Part shown: in pieces, positions 35,609 through 44,131 of the stretch
Layout: each line of letters starts with the position of its first letter
Numbering within the stretch: position 1 is the first letter of the stretch
Source: Lentisphaeria bacterium
Lineage (GTDB): Bacteria > Verrucomicrobiota > Lentisphaeria > Victivallales > Victivallaceae
Direction: 5' to 3'
Assembly: GCA_017462015.1 (NCBI GenBank)
Contig: JAFTRX010000115.1
Location: 1 to 49,533, forward strand
Length of the DNA: 49,533 nt
Translations under genes and position numbers: made by a program
The notes under the pieces: model-generated
What the model saw: the letters and a program-made list of their open reading frames with translations, nothing else
Database searches by the model: none
Told to the model about the DNA's origin: nothing

Positions 35609-36151
35609 TTAAGACAAGACCTGCTGGATAAAATCGAAGATTTCGGCTGCTTCTTTCATTCTTCCGGTTCCGCCGGCACCGCAGGCAACGTGACCGGATG
35701 CCGGACCGCAGAACAAGACTCCGCGCTGTTTAAGTTTGGCAACATTTTCTTCACATGCCGGAGTTGTCCACATTTTGGGGTTCATAGCCGGGGCGACGAT
35801 GGAAGTTCCGTGGAAAGTTGCGCAGAAAGTGGTCAACGCATCATCCGCGATACCGCAGGCAAATTTGGCAAGGAAATTGGCAGTTGCCGGAGCGCAGACA
35901 AAACAATCAGCTTCATCGGCAAGCTCGACATGGCGGGGGCGCCACTCCGCCGTTTCCCACAGCGAGGTTATCACCGGACGGCGGGAGAGGGTCTGAAAGG
36001 TCAATGGAGTGACGAAACGCTGGGCGTTTTCGGTCATAATGACCTGTACTTCGTGGACTTTGGCAAGTTTACTGCACAGATCGGCAGCCTTGTATGCGGC
36101 AATTCCTCCGGTAACGCCGAGGACGATCAGTTTTTTCCCTTCCGAAGTCAT
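35609..36151 (-). CDS. Phosphopantothenoylcysteine decarboxylase-type flavoprotein (CoaC domain only)
   Basis: The 180-aa protein matches the N-terminal (CoaC) half of bacterial Dfp/CoaBC: GVTGGIAAYKAADL, the catalytic His in RHVELADEADCFVCAPATANF, PAMNPKMW with its Asn, and the C-terminal ACGAGGTGRM with the catalytic Cys. The CoaB synthetase half is absent, so either a separate coaB exists elsewhere or the protein is a related flavin-dependent decarboxylase. AAGGAG lies 10 bases before the ATG at 36151, which overlaps the gmk stop (ATGA). Confidence 0.9.
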   Translation of the reverse strand: MTSEGKKLIVLGVTGGIAAYKAADLCSKLAKVHEVQVIMTENAQRFVTPLTFQTLSRRPVITSLWETAEWRPRHVELADEADCFVCAPATANFLAKFACGIADDALTTFCATFHGTSIVAPAMNPKMWTTPACEENVAKLKQRGVLFCGPASGHVACGAGGTGRMKEAAEIFDFIQQVLS

Positions 36152-36768
36152 GCAAAAGGTTCTCCTTCGATGGTAGCTGTACGCATTCTCATGCATTTGA
36201 GCAGAGAGATCAGTTCTTCTGCGGCAGTATCCAGGTCGTCATTGACGACAAGATAGTCGTAGAGCCGGAAGTTGGCAAGTTCACTTTTGGCGCCCGCGAG
36301 ACGGAGTTTCAACGATTCCGGAGTTTCCGAATTGCGGCCGGACAAACGGGCTTCCAGCGTGGCAATATCCGGGGGGACAATCATTATAAACTGGGCGGCA
36401 TGGGCGATCTCTTCGTCTGCAAGCGCCGCCTGACGGATAAGTCTGGCGCCCTGCACGTCGATATCCAATATCACATCCGCGCCTCTCCGGAGGCGGTTCA
36501 ACACTTCGCTTTTCAATGTTCCGTAACGGTGGGCAAAAACGCCTGCGTACTCAATGAATTCCCCCTGCTGCACTTTGGCTTCAAATTCATCTTCCGCAAG
36601 GAAAAAGTAATCTCTGCCGTCGACCTCTCCGGCCCGGGGGGCGCGGGTGGTGCATGAAACTGAAAACTCCAAACTGGGCAGCTGCGCCCGTACCTGTTTG
36701 ACCAGAGTGGATTTTCCGACACCGCTGGGGCCGGAGATAACGATAAGATTTCCGCTGCGTTCAATCAT
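36148..36768 (-). CDS. gmk: Guanylate kinase
   Basis: Gmk phosphorylates GMP to GDP. The 206-aa form starting at MIERSGN fits the family length; an in-frame ATG at 36786 would add six residues. Motifs: P-loop GPSGVGKST, SCTTRAPRAGEVDGRDYFF for GMP binding, DIDVQGARLI and FIMIVPPD. The chosen start overlaps the previous gene's stop (ATGA) and is followed by coaC with the same overlap, so three genes are chained by coupling. Confidence 0.96.
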   Translation of the reverse strand: MIERSGNLIVISGPSGVGKSTLVKQVRAQLPSLEFSVSCTTRAPRAGEVDGRDYFFLAEDEFEAKVQQGEFIEYAGVFAHRYGTLKSEVLNRLRRGADVILDIDVQGARLIRQAALADEEIAHAAQFIMIVPPDIATLEARLSGRNSETPESLKLRLAGAKSELANFRLYDYLVVNDDLDTAAEELISLLKCMRMRTATIEGEPFA

Positions 36769-37109
36769 TTTGCTGTACTTCCGCATAGTTCGCGCCAGTT
36801 GGGAAAGTTCCATTTGTCCGGGAAATCCCGGCACTGGCGGGGTTTTACGACTTCGATAGCGCACCCGGGCAGACCGTCCGGGGCAGTGATAAGGTATTCA
36901 CACTCGCCGTTCTCCTTTTCCAGCAGAGAGAGGTGCTGGCGGTCGGGAGTGAGCCGGGTGTGCTGTTCCAAAAACTCTTCAACGCTCATATTGAGAAAGG
37001 CGGCAATGGCATCGACTTCATCCTCTTCGACCTTGACCGCCCCTTCCCAGCGGCAGCATGCACCGCAGCGTTTGCAGGAGAATTTCTCCGGAATGTCAGA
37101 ACTGGTCAA
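36765..37109 (-). CDS. YkgJ-family cysteine-cluster protein
   Basis: The 114-aa protein has the CKRCGACCRW cluster near the N-terminus and further cysteines in GECEYL, GCAIEV and RQCRDFP, the pattern of YkgJ-type putative zinc/iron-chelating proteins of unknown role. The only reasonable start is TTG at 37109, 14 bases inside the upstream gene, with no clear ribosome-binding site, so translation may depend on coupling. It is followed by gmk with a four-base overlap. Confidence 0.85.
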   Translation of the reverse strand: MTSSDIPEKFSCKRCGACCRWEGAVKVEEDEVDAIAAFLNMSVEEFLEQHTRLTPDRQHLSLLEKENGECEYLITAPDGLPGCAIEVVKPRQCRDFPDKWNFPNWRELCGSTAK

Positions 37110-37662
37110 AGGTCAGATCGTCTTTCTTGATGTCGATAAAGAAGAATCCGAGAGCGAAATCCAGAAATTCCAACGGATGGATGTACAAGTTGCCGTCCAG
37201 AAGCAGTCCCAGAGAACCGCCGATAGCCCAGAAGTCACGGGGACCGGTGACCAAGTCATACGCCCGCATCAGAGGAGAAGGAACGCCGGCGCGGCACTCC
37301 ACATATTTGTCCAAAAGGGCAGTGGCTTCGGTCACGCGGTACTCTTCTTCACCCACGAAGATGAAAGACCAGTACCAGCCTTCTTCCACACCGGCACCGT
37401 ACTGACGGTTGAAATCTTTGAACGCTTTGAACGTAGAAGCGCTCACACCGGCACCGATATCACAATAACGGGTGAACATCAAACGGGCTTCGGCAGTAGC
37501 ACCGACTCCGAGGTTGACGGTGAAGGTGTCCAGCGCATCCAGCACCCGGTTCGGAAGGTAGAACGCCAGTTTTTCACCCCAGTTGATCTCTTCAAAACTT
37601 TCCGCGCGGACAGCGGAAAAAGAGGCGATGCAAAGCATAAGTACGAGCAGACATTTTTTCAT
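37096..37662 (-). CDS. Secreted protein of unknown function
   Basis: The 188-aa protein has a signal peptide (MKKCLLVLMLCIASFSAVRA). The mature part has several Gly- and aromatic-rich strands (GVGATAEARLMFTRYCDIGAG; YWSFIFVGEEEYRV; WAIGGSLGLLLDGNLYIHPLEFLDFALGFFFIDI), which would suit a small outer-membrane or envelope-associated beta protein. I do not recognise the family. AAGGA precedes the ATG. It starts the run YkgJ-like, gmk, coaC. Confidence 0.8.
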   Translation of the reverse strand: MKKCLLVLMLCIASFSAVRAESFEEINWGEKLAFYLPNRVLDALDTFTVNLGVGATAEARLMFTRYCDIGAGVSASTFKAFKDFNRQYGAGVEEGWYWSFIFVGEEEYRVTEATALLDKYVECRAGVPSPLMRAYDLVTGPRDFWAIGGSLGLLLDGNLYIHPLEFLDFALGFFFIDIKKDDLTFDQF

Positions 37663-37811
37663 AATCGGTTCCTTAATGTTGTCGGGACGGGTTTGATCGT
37701 CCCTTTGGTTAAATAAAAATCCGTCATTATAATAATAAAGCTGTTCACATGCAATTTGTCAAGGGCGCAAGGCAAATATTTGCGAAAACTTTTATTTTTT
37801 TACCGGTATGC

Positions 37812-37839
37812 TTGCAAAAAACTTTTCAGAGGATATATT
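37812..37839 (+). promoter_or_regulatory. Promoter upstream of the DUF4838 gene
   Basis: TTGCAA (37812-37817) and TATATT (37834-37839) are 16 bases apart. The predicted start of transcription is near 37846, so the structured repeat at 37863-38050 would lie wholly in the 5' untranslated region. Confidence 0.55.
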
Positions 37840-37845
37840 AGCTTA

Positions 37846-38059
37846 CAGGACAATAATTTCAGGTAATGTCCCGAATTTTGTGAGACACGTATGACAGAAC
37901 TTGCAGCAATGTCAAGCAATAAAACGGCTTGAACGCGACCGGCGGATGGATCGTGGAGCATCCTCCTTCGCCTTGATGGCTACGGAGGACAGGAGCAAGA
38001 TTGCCCGCGAGGCGCCGCCGCAGGTTGTATTTTTCACAGAATACAGGACAACAATTTTA
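37846..38059. repeat. Structured repeat element upstream of the DUF4838 gene
   Basis: Reverse-orientation copy. The left terminus GGTAATGTCCCGAATTTTGT begins at 37863; the right side reads GCCGCCGCAGGTTGTATTTT then TCACAGAATACAGGACA. It is flanked by near-identical 18-mers at 37846-37863 and 38042-38059 (TACAGGACAA, then AATTT) that differ at two positions, a possible target duplication. It includes the internal -35-like TTGACA read on the minus strand (37910-37915). Confidence 0.7.
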
Positions 38060-38077
38060 AAAGGGGAGAATGATGAA

Positions 38078-41014
38078 ATGAAAAAATTCATCGCCACACT
38101 TTGCTTTGCTGCTACTGCCTTCACTCTGTTTGCCTCAACACCGCTTTTCGATGCCGGAAAGAGCAGTTGGAAAATCGTGATTTCTCCGCGCAGTTCCACC
38201 ACTGAGCAGCGTGCCGCAGAGGAGTTGCAGACATTTTTGTACAAAATCTCCGGTGCGAAACTGTACATTGATAAATCCGGCAAGATCCCCTCTGCCAACG
38301 CACTGGTCATCGGTACACGGAAAAATTTTCCCGCACTCCCCGCCGCAGTGACTGATTTCAGCGAAGGTGATGAAGGCAAGGATTCCATAAGGATAAAATC
38401 TCTGAACGGAAATCTTTATTTTACCGGTAACGTTCCCCGCGGTGCGTTGTACGCAGTCTATACTTTTTTGAAAAAGAGTCTGGGCGTGCGCTGGTTCTTT
38501 GCCGGAGAACAGGGTGAACTTGTTCCCAAACGCGCGAAATTTGTTCTTCCTGAACTGGATATTTATGAAGTTGCCAAATTCAAACTGCGTGCTTTTCACA
38601 TTTGCGGCAAGCACTACGACCGGGATATGGAAACCTGGATGTCCCGCAACAGGATAAACTTCATGTCCAGCGACCCCATCGGCAAACACACTTGGCGGCG
38701 GGCATGGAACGACGGCAGGATCGCCAAAGGTTTCCAGATGCACTTCGGTACTCACAACGTTGCCATCTACGACAAAAAAGTCTTCGCCGCGCGTCCCGAA
38801 CTTTTTGCGGAAATCGACGGTAAACGAATCCCCGATCAGCTCTGCTGGAGCAACCCGGAAGTGGATAAAATCCTTATCGACCGCTTCATCTCCTACTGCA
38901 AAGAGTATCCCAAAGTGGAATCTCTCGGACTTTCTGCCGCCGACAATATGAACTATTGCCGCTGTGCCAAATGCAGAAAAAAATCCCTGCATGACCTCTG
39001 GTTTGAACTTTACAACCGCATCCGTGTCGGCGTGCAGAAAGAGCTGCCGCACATCAAGTTCGGTACTATCGCCTATCAGAGTTACAGCAAAGTTCCCCAA
39101 ACGTCCATGGCCGGCTCCATGCACATCATGTACTGCATGTATGACCGCTGCTATGTTCACCGTCACGGTCAATGCAAGATGAATGATCGTGCCATGCAGA
39201 ATATCAAAGCGTGGCAGAAGAAAAAACTTCCGGTGATCGTTTACGGTTATGAATTTGATATCTTCAGCCCCGATGCTCCGGCTCCTTTTTACTACATGAT
39301 AAGCGATGAACTGCGCCATTTTTACAAAAACGGCATCGCCGGTGTCTTTACCGAATGTACGCCGATAAACTGGCGCAGAAATGGTACTGCCAAAGATTCC
39401 ATTCCGGCGGCGAATAATCACAAGCTGGCGTTTTATCTTTACGCTTCAGCGTTGTGGGACCCAGCAGTCGATCCCAACGCCGTGATAAGAGAGTATTCCG
39501 AAGCCGCGTATGGAACTGCTGCCGCCCCGTTTATGGCGGAATATGCCATGCTCATGGGCAAGGCGTGGGACAGCATGAAGATACACTACTCCTACTTTTA
39601 CAACTCCCCGGTCGCCGGTTCTGCCAGTTTGCTTTCTCCGGAACTGATTACAAAGATCGATGCGTTGATGCTCAAAGCCGCCGCCGCGGTGAAGACGGAA
39701 AAAGATGCTGCCCGGCGCAAGCAGATTTGTGCCAACTTCGATGAAGAATTGCGGATATACTCCCAGCTCAAAGCATCCCGCAACAGCTACATCGCCTCTC
39801 AGTCCAATTTGAATGTCCTTGTTCCCCGTGCCAAAGCGCCGCTGGATTTCTCACGCAGTACCAAGATCACCAATATGACTGCCCGCGCCCGCGCCGGTAA
39901 ACACCAGGCCTGGAGTGTCAAAGTCAACTACGATGCCAAAGCGATATATTTCGATATCGACTGCAAAGAAAAGGATATGAAAAATCTGGTTGCGCTTCAC
40001 TCTAAACGCGATTCCGAAGTTTTCAACGACAAATGCATCGAACTCTTTATCTCCGTTCCCAACGACACCCGCGGCATCTATCGTCATCTGGTTGCCAACA
40101 CTGCCGGTGCCAAATATGATGCCATTGCACTGGGCGGATTTACCTTTGATACCAGTTGGAACCCCGATTGGCAGGTCAATGTCACCAAAAACAGTGACGG
40201 ATGGCGCATGAAACTGGTCATTCCGTTTTCCGCACTTGATACTGTCGCTCCCAAGCCGGGAGATGTGTGGCCCTTTACCATCAAGCGCAGCGATAAAGTC
40301 CACTCCGGTTTCCCGGATGCCGTTTACCACGATCAGAACGCTTTTGCCATGCTTCAATTTGTGGAGGAGGCGATCCCGACCGGATTGTATGCCTTCAACT
40401 CGAAAATGGAGGATATCAATGTCATGCGCACCATGATGGAAAAAGCCGGATTTCAAACCGTCACCGGCAACACCGTCAAAACCGCCGCCGCCCGGGCGAT
40501 GGATCGGGAAGTATATGTTTTCCGTCTGGCAAAATGCGATGCGGCAACGGCAGATTTTTTCAGTAAAAAAGTTTATCCGGCACTGAAGAACGGCGCGCTG
40601 GTGATATGTTTCGGTTACGGTTCCGGATTTGCCCCGGATAAATTTTTCAATGATCCGGCGCTCAAGCTCAAGTGGTCAGGCTGGCGGATCGATAAGAGCC
40701 GCAAAAGTTATGATGTCCTTCCCGGAAAATGGCAGACTGATCCCTGTGATTTGCGTCCGGCATTGTTCCGCACGCTGACCCCGGCTTCCGGCTGGTATCC
40801 GCAAAATCCGGCGGCATGGAAAAATCATGGCAAGGTCAAGATCGTTGACGGAACTTTTGCCAGTTTTCTGCTCTCAACCAAAGTCGGCAAGGGTACGCTG
40901 GTTGTCAGCAGTGCCGACTTCGGTTTTTCCGGCGGCCATGTGATGTTCGGCAACAAAAACAAAGATCAGGCGGTCATGCTGTTGCGCAATCTTTATCAGA
41001 TGCACAAGCAGTGA
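38078..41014 (+). CDS. Secreted DUF4838 protein with CBM9-like domain
   Basis: The 978-aa protein has a signal peptide (MKKFIATLCFAATAFTLFAS) with GGGGAG 9 bases before the ATG. Residues ~22-150 form the alpha-glucuronidase N-terminal-like domain (RAAEELQTFLYKISGAKLYI). The DUF4838 barrel follows (AKFKLRAFHICGKHY; LGLSAADNMNYCRCAKC; GYEFDIFSPDAPAPFYY). A CBM9-like sugar-binding domain lies at about 625-790 (YDAKAIYFDIDCKEKDM, WRMKLVIPFSAL, FTIKRSD). The last ~170 residues are of unknown type. Related proteins are thought to attack acidic or complex glycans, but the activity is not established. Confidence 0.85.
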   Translation: MKKFIATLCFAATAFTLFASTPLFDAGKSSWKIVISPRSSTTEQRAAEELQTFLYKISGAKLYIDKSGKIPSANALVIGTRKNFPALPAAVTDFSEGDEGKDSIRIKSLNGNLYFTGNVPRGALYAVYTFLKKSLGVRWFFAGEQGELVPKRAKFVLPELDIYEVAKFKLRAFHICGKHYDRDMETWMSRNRINFMSSDPIGKHTWRRAWNDGRIAKGFQMHFGTHNVAIYDKKVFAARPELFAEIDGKRIPDQLCWSNPEVDKILIDRFISYCKEYPKVESLGLSAADNMNYCRCAKCRKKSLHDLWFELYNRIRVGVQKELPHIKFGTIAYQSYSKVPQTSMAGSMHIMYCMYDRCYVHRHGQCKMNDRAMQNIKAWQKKKLPVIVYGYEFDIFSPDAPAPFYYMISDELRHFYKNGIAGVFTECTPINWRRNGTAKDSIPAANNHKLAFYLYASALWDPAVDPNAVIREYSEAAYGTAAAPFMAEYAMLMGKAWDSMKIHYSYFYNSPVAGSASLLSPELITKIDALMLKAAAAVKTEKDAARRKQICANFDEELRIYSQLKASRNSYIASQSNLNVLVPRAKAPLDFSRSTKITNMTARARAGKHQAWSVKVNYDAKAIYFDIDCKEKDMKNLVALHSKRDSEVFNDKCIELFISVPNDTRGIYRHLVANTAGAKYDAIALGGFTFDTSWNPDWQVNVTKNSDGWRMKLVIPFSALDTVAPKPGDVWPFTIKRSDKVHSGFPDAVYHDQNAFAMLQFVEEAIPTGLYAFNSKMEDINVMRTMMEKAGFQTVTGNTVKTAAARAMDREVYVFRLAKCDAATADFFSKKVYPALKNGALVICFGYGSGFAPDKFFNDPALKLKWSGWRIDKSRKSYDVLPGKWQTDPCDLRPALFRTLTPASGWYPQNPAAWKNHGKVKIVDGTFASFLLSTKVGKGTLVVSSADFGFSGGHVMFGNKNKDQAVMLLRNLYQMHKQ

Positions 41015-41021
41015 TCTCAAC

Positions 41022-41165
41022 CTGCGCCTCGTGGACGTTTCTTGCGGACAAATCGGCGGACTTCCGGCGTAGTGAAACGAAGCCGGAAGTCCGCCGATTT
41101 GCCAAGAGATTGCCCACAATGCGCCGCCGCAGGTTGTATTTTTCACAAAAAATGAGACAATACCT
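41022..41165. repeat. Long inverted-repeat hairpin ending in a GAGACA terminus
   Basis: The inner stem is a perfect 19-bp pair, AAATCGGCGGACTTCCGGC against its complement, near 41051-41100. Outer parts (AACCTGCGCCTCGTGG and CCACAATGCG...CGCAGGTT) also pair. It starts 8 bp after the DUF4838 stop and ends TTTTTCACAAAAAATGAGACA then ATACC, the same terminus as at 43818. It could end transcription, although no T-run follows. Confidence 0.75.
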
Positions 41166-41231
41166 ACAAATTTGAGAAAATGAGAGTGCGCAGATTTTAC
41201 GGGATAACTGTGTTTTCCACCGGGATCGTGC

Positions 41232-41260
41232 TTGAAAATTTCATTTTACTGGTTTATATT
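41232..41260 (+). promoter_or_regulatory. Promoter of the grpE-dnaJ-smpB group
   Basis: TTGAAA (41232-41237) and TATATT (41255-41260) are 17 bases apart. The repeat element at 41281-41541 then lies between the promoter and grpE. No CIRCE inverted repeat (TTAGCACTC type) is seen. Confidence 0.55.
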
Positions 41261-41280
41261 ATCTGTTTGACAAATGTTTT

Positions 41281-41541
41281 GGTAATGTCCCGAATTTTGT
41301 GAAATGCTTACGTTAGGACTTGCAACAATAAATATTGCGGTGCATGCCTGAGAGTTGGTTCGTCAAACAATAAAACGGCTTGTTTGCGACCGGCGGATGG
41401 ATCGTGGAGCAAGGTTGTGGGTAAATCAAGGCGAAGCCGAGGGAGTGTACGACTGTACTCGACCGAGGATGAGTCCGCAGATTTGCCCGCAAGATTGCCC
41501 GCGAGGCGCCGCCGCAGGTTGTATTTTTCACAAAAACAGGA
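41281..41541. repeat. Structured repeat element in the grpE leader
   Basis: Reverse-orientation copy. The left terminus GGTAATGTCCCGAATTTTGT starts at 41281; the right end, TTTTTCACAAAAACAGGATGA, is decayed. The core has the hairpin GTAC-gact-GTAC (41447-41458) where other copies have GGAC/GTCC. The internal sequence CGTCAAACAATAAAACGG (41361-41378) is the conserved TTGAC-type module read on the minus strand. Confidence 0.75.
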
Positions 41542-41572
41542 TGATATTGTTTAATATGGAGTTACATCTATC

Positions 41573-42187
41573 ATGTTTGAGAAAAAAGATAAGCAAGCCG
41601 AAAACGCTGAAAACCAGAATCCGGTTCCGGAAGCTGCCGCAGTAAACGATGCCGCCGCTCCGGAAGCCGACGGCAAAGAGAAAACCGTTGAACTGAGCGC
41701 GGAAGAAAAACTCGCCGCTGAACTTGCGGATGCTCAGGCAAAATACCTTTATCTGCAGGCTGAATATCAGAACTTCCGTAAGCGTTCCGTCCGTGATATC
41801 GCCGATGCCCGTTCCTATGCGGTATCTTCCACGCTCGTACCTTTCCTCTCCGTGGTCGACTATCTCGGCATGGCAAAGAGTGCCGCTGAACAATCCGACA
41901 ATCTTGAAGCTCTCAAGCAGGGCATGAATATGATCATCGGTGAATTTGACCGCGCTTTGGAAGAACTCGGTGTCAAAAAGATGAAGACTGTCGGCGAAAA
42001 ATTTGATCCGGAACTGCACGATGCCGTCGGTTATGAAGCATCTGACACTGTTCCGGAAGGCTGTGTCATCCGGGAGTGGAGCGGCGGTTTTACCATCGGT
42101 GAAAAACTTTTGCGTCCGGCGCGGGTGCTGGTCTCCTCCGGCAGCGCTCCTGCTGATAACGGCGCTGAAGCTCAGGAAAAGGAGTGA
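41573..42187 (+). CDS. grpE: Nucleotide exchange factor GrpE
   Basis: GrpE releases ADP from DnaK. The 204-aa protein has an acidic, Ala-rich N-terminal tail, a long coiled coil (ELADAQAKYLYLQAEYQNFRKR) and the C-terminal beta domain (VGEKFDPELHDAVG, GFTIGEKLLRPARVLV). It is followed by dnaJ after 6 bases. dnaK itself is not in the window. Confidence 0.95.
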   Translation: MFEKKDKQAENAENQNPVPEAAAVNDAAAPEADGKEKTVELSAEEKLAAELADAQAKYLYLQAEYQNFRKRSVRDIADARSYAVSSTLVPFLSVVDYLGMAKSAAEQSDNLEALKQGMNMIIGEFDRALEELGVKKMKTVGEKFDPELHDAVGYEASDTVPEGCVIREWSGGFTIGEKLLRPARVLVSSGSAPADNGAEAQEKE

Positions 42188-42193
42188 TGCATT

Positions 42194-43348
42194 ATGGCAG
42201 ATTATTACGAAACACTCGGCGTGGCCAAAAATGCCAGCGCCGATGAGATAAAAAAAGCATACCGTAAACTTGCTCTGAAATACCATCCCGACCGGAATCA
42301 GGGCAATAAAGAGGCGGAAGAGAAGTTCAAAGAAATTTCCCTCGCTTACGAAACTCTCAGCAACCCGGACAAACGCCGGCAGTATGACCAGTTCGGTCAC
42401 GATGCTTATACCCGTCAGGGCGGAGCTGGCGGCGGCGGTGGTTATGATTACCAGCGCGCTCAGGATATTTTCAGTCAGTTCTTCGGCGGCGGTGGCGGCG
42501 ACGGATTCAGTTTTGAAGACCTCTTCGGCGGATCTTCCCGGCGTCGTCATGACCCCAACGCTCCCCAGCGCGGCGATGATTTGCGTTACGATCTGGAAAT
42601 CGACTTTGAAGATTCCATGTATGGCAGTGAACGCACCATAGATATCACCAAACTCGATACCTGTACCGCTTGTCACGGCAGCGGTTGTGCCGAAGGCAGC
42701 GGAAAAAAGAGCTGTTCCCGTTGCGGCGGAACTGGTACTTACACCGTTTCTCAAGGCTTTTTCAGCGTCCGCCAGAGCTGTCCCCATTGCGGCGGAACCG
42801 GTCAGGTCATCGAAAATCCCTGCAAAACCTGCCGCGGACGCGGTCAGGTCCAGGTGACCAAACAGCGTACCATCCGCATCCCCGCCGGTGTGGACAATGG
42901 TTCCCAGCTCCGCGATGCCGGGCAGGGGGCCGGTGGTAAAAACGGCGGTCCGGCAGGCGACCTTTACATCTTTATCCATGTCCGGCCCAGCTCGGTCTTT
43001 GAGCGTGACGGAGTGAATTTGTACTGCGAAGTTCCGGTGACATTCGATGTTGCTGCCAACGGCGGAGCCATCGACGTTCCCACCATCTCCGGCAAAACCA
43101 GACTGAATGTCCCCGCCGGAACTCAGCACGGTCAGGTCTTGCGCCTGAAAGGAAAAGGCGCTCCCTCTCTGCGCCGCGGTATGGGCAGAGGCGATCTGCA
43201 CATCCGTATTCTGGTGGAAACCCCGGTTAATCTCTCCCGCGAACAGAAGGAACTGCTGGAAAAATTCACCGCTTCACTGAAAGAAAATAACACTCCGCGT
43301 CACAAAGAGTTCGTCAAACGCGCCGGTAACTTTCTCAAGGGAGAGTAA
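42194..43348 (+). CDS. dnaJ: Chaperone DnaJ
   Basis: DnaJ delivers clients to DnaK and stimulates its ATPase. The 384-aa protein has the J domain ([16 protein letters not shown] at residues 33-35), a Gly-rich region ([12 protein letters not shown]), the four CxxCxGxG-type zinc repeats ([32 protein letters not shown]) and two C-terminal domains. AAGGAG lies 9 bases before the ATG. It sits between grpE and smpB. Confidence 0.97.
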   Translation: MADYYETLGVAKNASADEIKKAYRKLALKYHPDRNQGNKEAEEKFKEISLAYETLSNPDKRRQYDQFGHDAYTRQGGAGGGGGYDYQRAQDIFSQFFGGGGGDGFSFEDLFGGSSRRRHDPNAPQRGDDLRYDLEIDFEDSMYGSERTIDITKLDTCTACHGSGCAEGSGKKSCSRCGGTGTYTVSQGFFSVRQSCPHCGGTGQVIENPCKTCRGRGQVQVTKQRTIRIPAGVDNGSQLRDAGQGAGGKNGGPAGDLYIFIHVRPSSVFERDGVNLYCEVPVTFDVAANGGAIDVPTISGKTRLNVPAGTQHGQVLRLKGKGAPSLRRGMGRGDLHIRILVETPVNLSREQKELLEKFTASLKENNTPRHKEFVKRAGNFLKGE

Positions 43349-43350
43349 TC

Positions 43351-43815
43351 ATGGCAAAGAAAGCCGCCGCCCCCGACCTGACTCTTGCGACCAATCGCAA
43401 AGCGTTCCACGATTACAACGTTGTGGAACGCTTTGAAGCGGGAATAAAACTCACCGGTACCGAAGTGAAAAGCTGCCGCGCCCGCGCTATTCAGCTCAAT
43501 GAAGGTTTTGCCAAAATCGAAAACGGGCAGATACTGCTTTACAATGTTCATATTGCAACCTATGAACACGGCAACCGTTTCAACCACAATGTGAAGCAGA
43601 CCCGAAAACTTCTGATGCACAAAAAAGAGATTCTTAAACTGCATCAGTGGCTCGGTACTAAAGGCGGAACCCTTATCCCTTTGCGCTTCTACTTCAAAGG
43701 CGGTCTCATCAAAGTTGAACTTGCCTACTGTCAGGGCAAAACTCACGCTGACCTCCGCGAAACCCTCCGCAAGCGTGAAACGGAAAAGGATATGCGCCGC
43801 GCGATGATGAAATAG
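43351..43815 (+). CDS. smpB: SsrA-binding protein SmpB
   Basis: SmpB binds tmRNA for rescue of stalled ribosomes. The 154-aa protein has NRKAFHDYNVVERFEAGIKLTGTEVKSCR at the N-terminus, INLNE-like IQLNEGFAKIENG, YEHGNRFNH and the C-terminal tail KTHADLRETLRKRETEKDMRRAM. GGGAG precedes the ATG by 7 bases. It lies 2 bases after dnaJ. Its stop codon lies within the 8-bp direct repeat bordering the next element. Confidence 0.96.
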   Translation: MAKKAAAPDLTLATNRKAFHDYNVVERFEAGIKLTGTEVKSCRARAIQLNEGFAKIENGQILLYNVHIATYEHGNRFNHNVKQTRKLLMHKKEILKLHQWLGTKGGTLIPLRFYFKGGLIKVELAYCQGKTHADLRETLRKRETEKDMRRAMMK

Positions 43816-44102
43816 TTGGTATTGTCTCATTTTTTGTGAAAAATACAACCTGCGGCGGCGCATTGTGGGCAATCTCTTGGCAAATCAACGGACTCATCTT
43901 CAGTCGAGGACAATAGTCCACTCCTTCTGATTCGCCTTGATTTACCTGCGACCTTGCCTCACACTGCATCCGCCGACTGCAATCAAACCGTTTTATTATT
44001 TGACAAATTACCCCTTTTGAGGTATATTCTAATACAGTAAAAGAGGATATTGCAAGTTATAACATAAAAGTTTCACAAAAATTGGGACATTAACAAATAG
44101 TT
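43810..44102. repeat. Structured repeat element with terminal inverted repeats and direct repeats
   Basis: Forward-orientation copy (43818-44094). The left terminus GGTATTGTCTCATTTTTTGT and right terminus (GTTAATGTCCCAATTTTTGT when inverted) are similar inverted repeats. AAATAGTT occurs directly before the left end (43810-43817) and directly after the right end (44095-44102); five further bases happen to match too. The core has the hairpin GGAC-aata-GTCC (43908-43919). No open frame of note is present. Confidence 0.8.
44000..44028 (+). promoter_or_regulatory. Promoter formed inside the repeat element
   Basis: TTGACA (44000-44005) and TATATT (44023-44028) are 17 bases apart and point at the phosphodiester glycosidase gene. 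The TTGACA belongs to a module (GTTTTATT-n-TTGACA) conserved in other copies of the element. Confidence 0.6.
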
Positions 44103-44131
44103 GGTATAAAGATACATACTGGGAGAATCAA

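Noticed and set aside
41160-41572. CIRCE heat-shock operator upstream of grpE
   Set aside because: No TTAGCACTC/GAGTGCTAA inverted repeat is present; only a GAGTGC hexamer is seen.
41355-41645. Open frames containing the recurring peptide VNQGEAEGVYDCTRPRMS
   Set aside because: The peptide comes from the structured repeat core. Copies have different frames, stops and substitutions that preserve base pairing rather than residues, so I treat it as non-coding.
41528-43201. A 557-residue open frame antisense to grpE and dnaJ
   Set aside because: It spans two well-supported genes on the other strand and has no family features.
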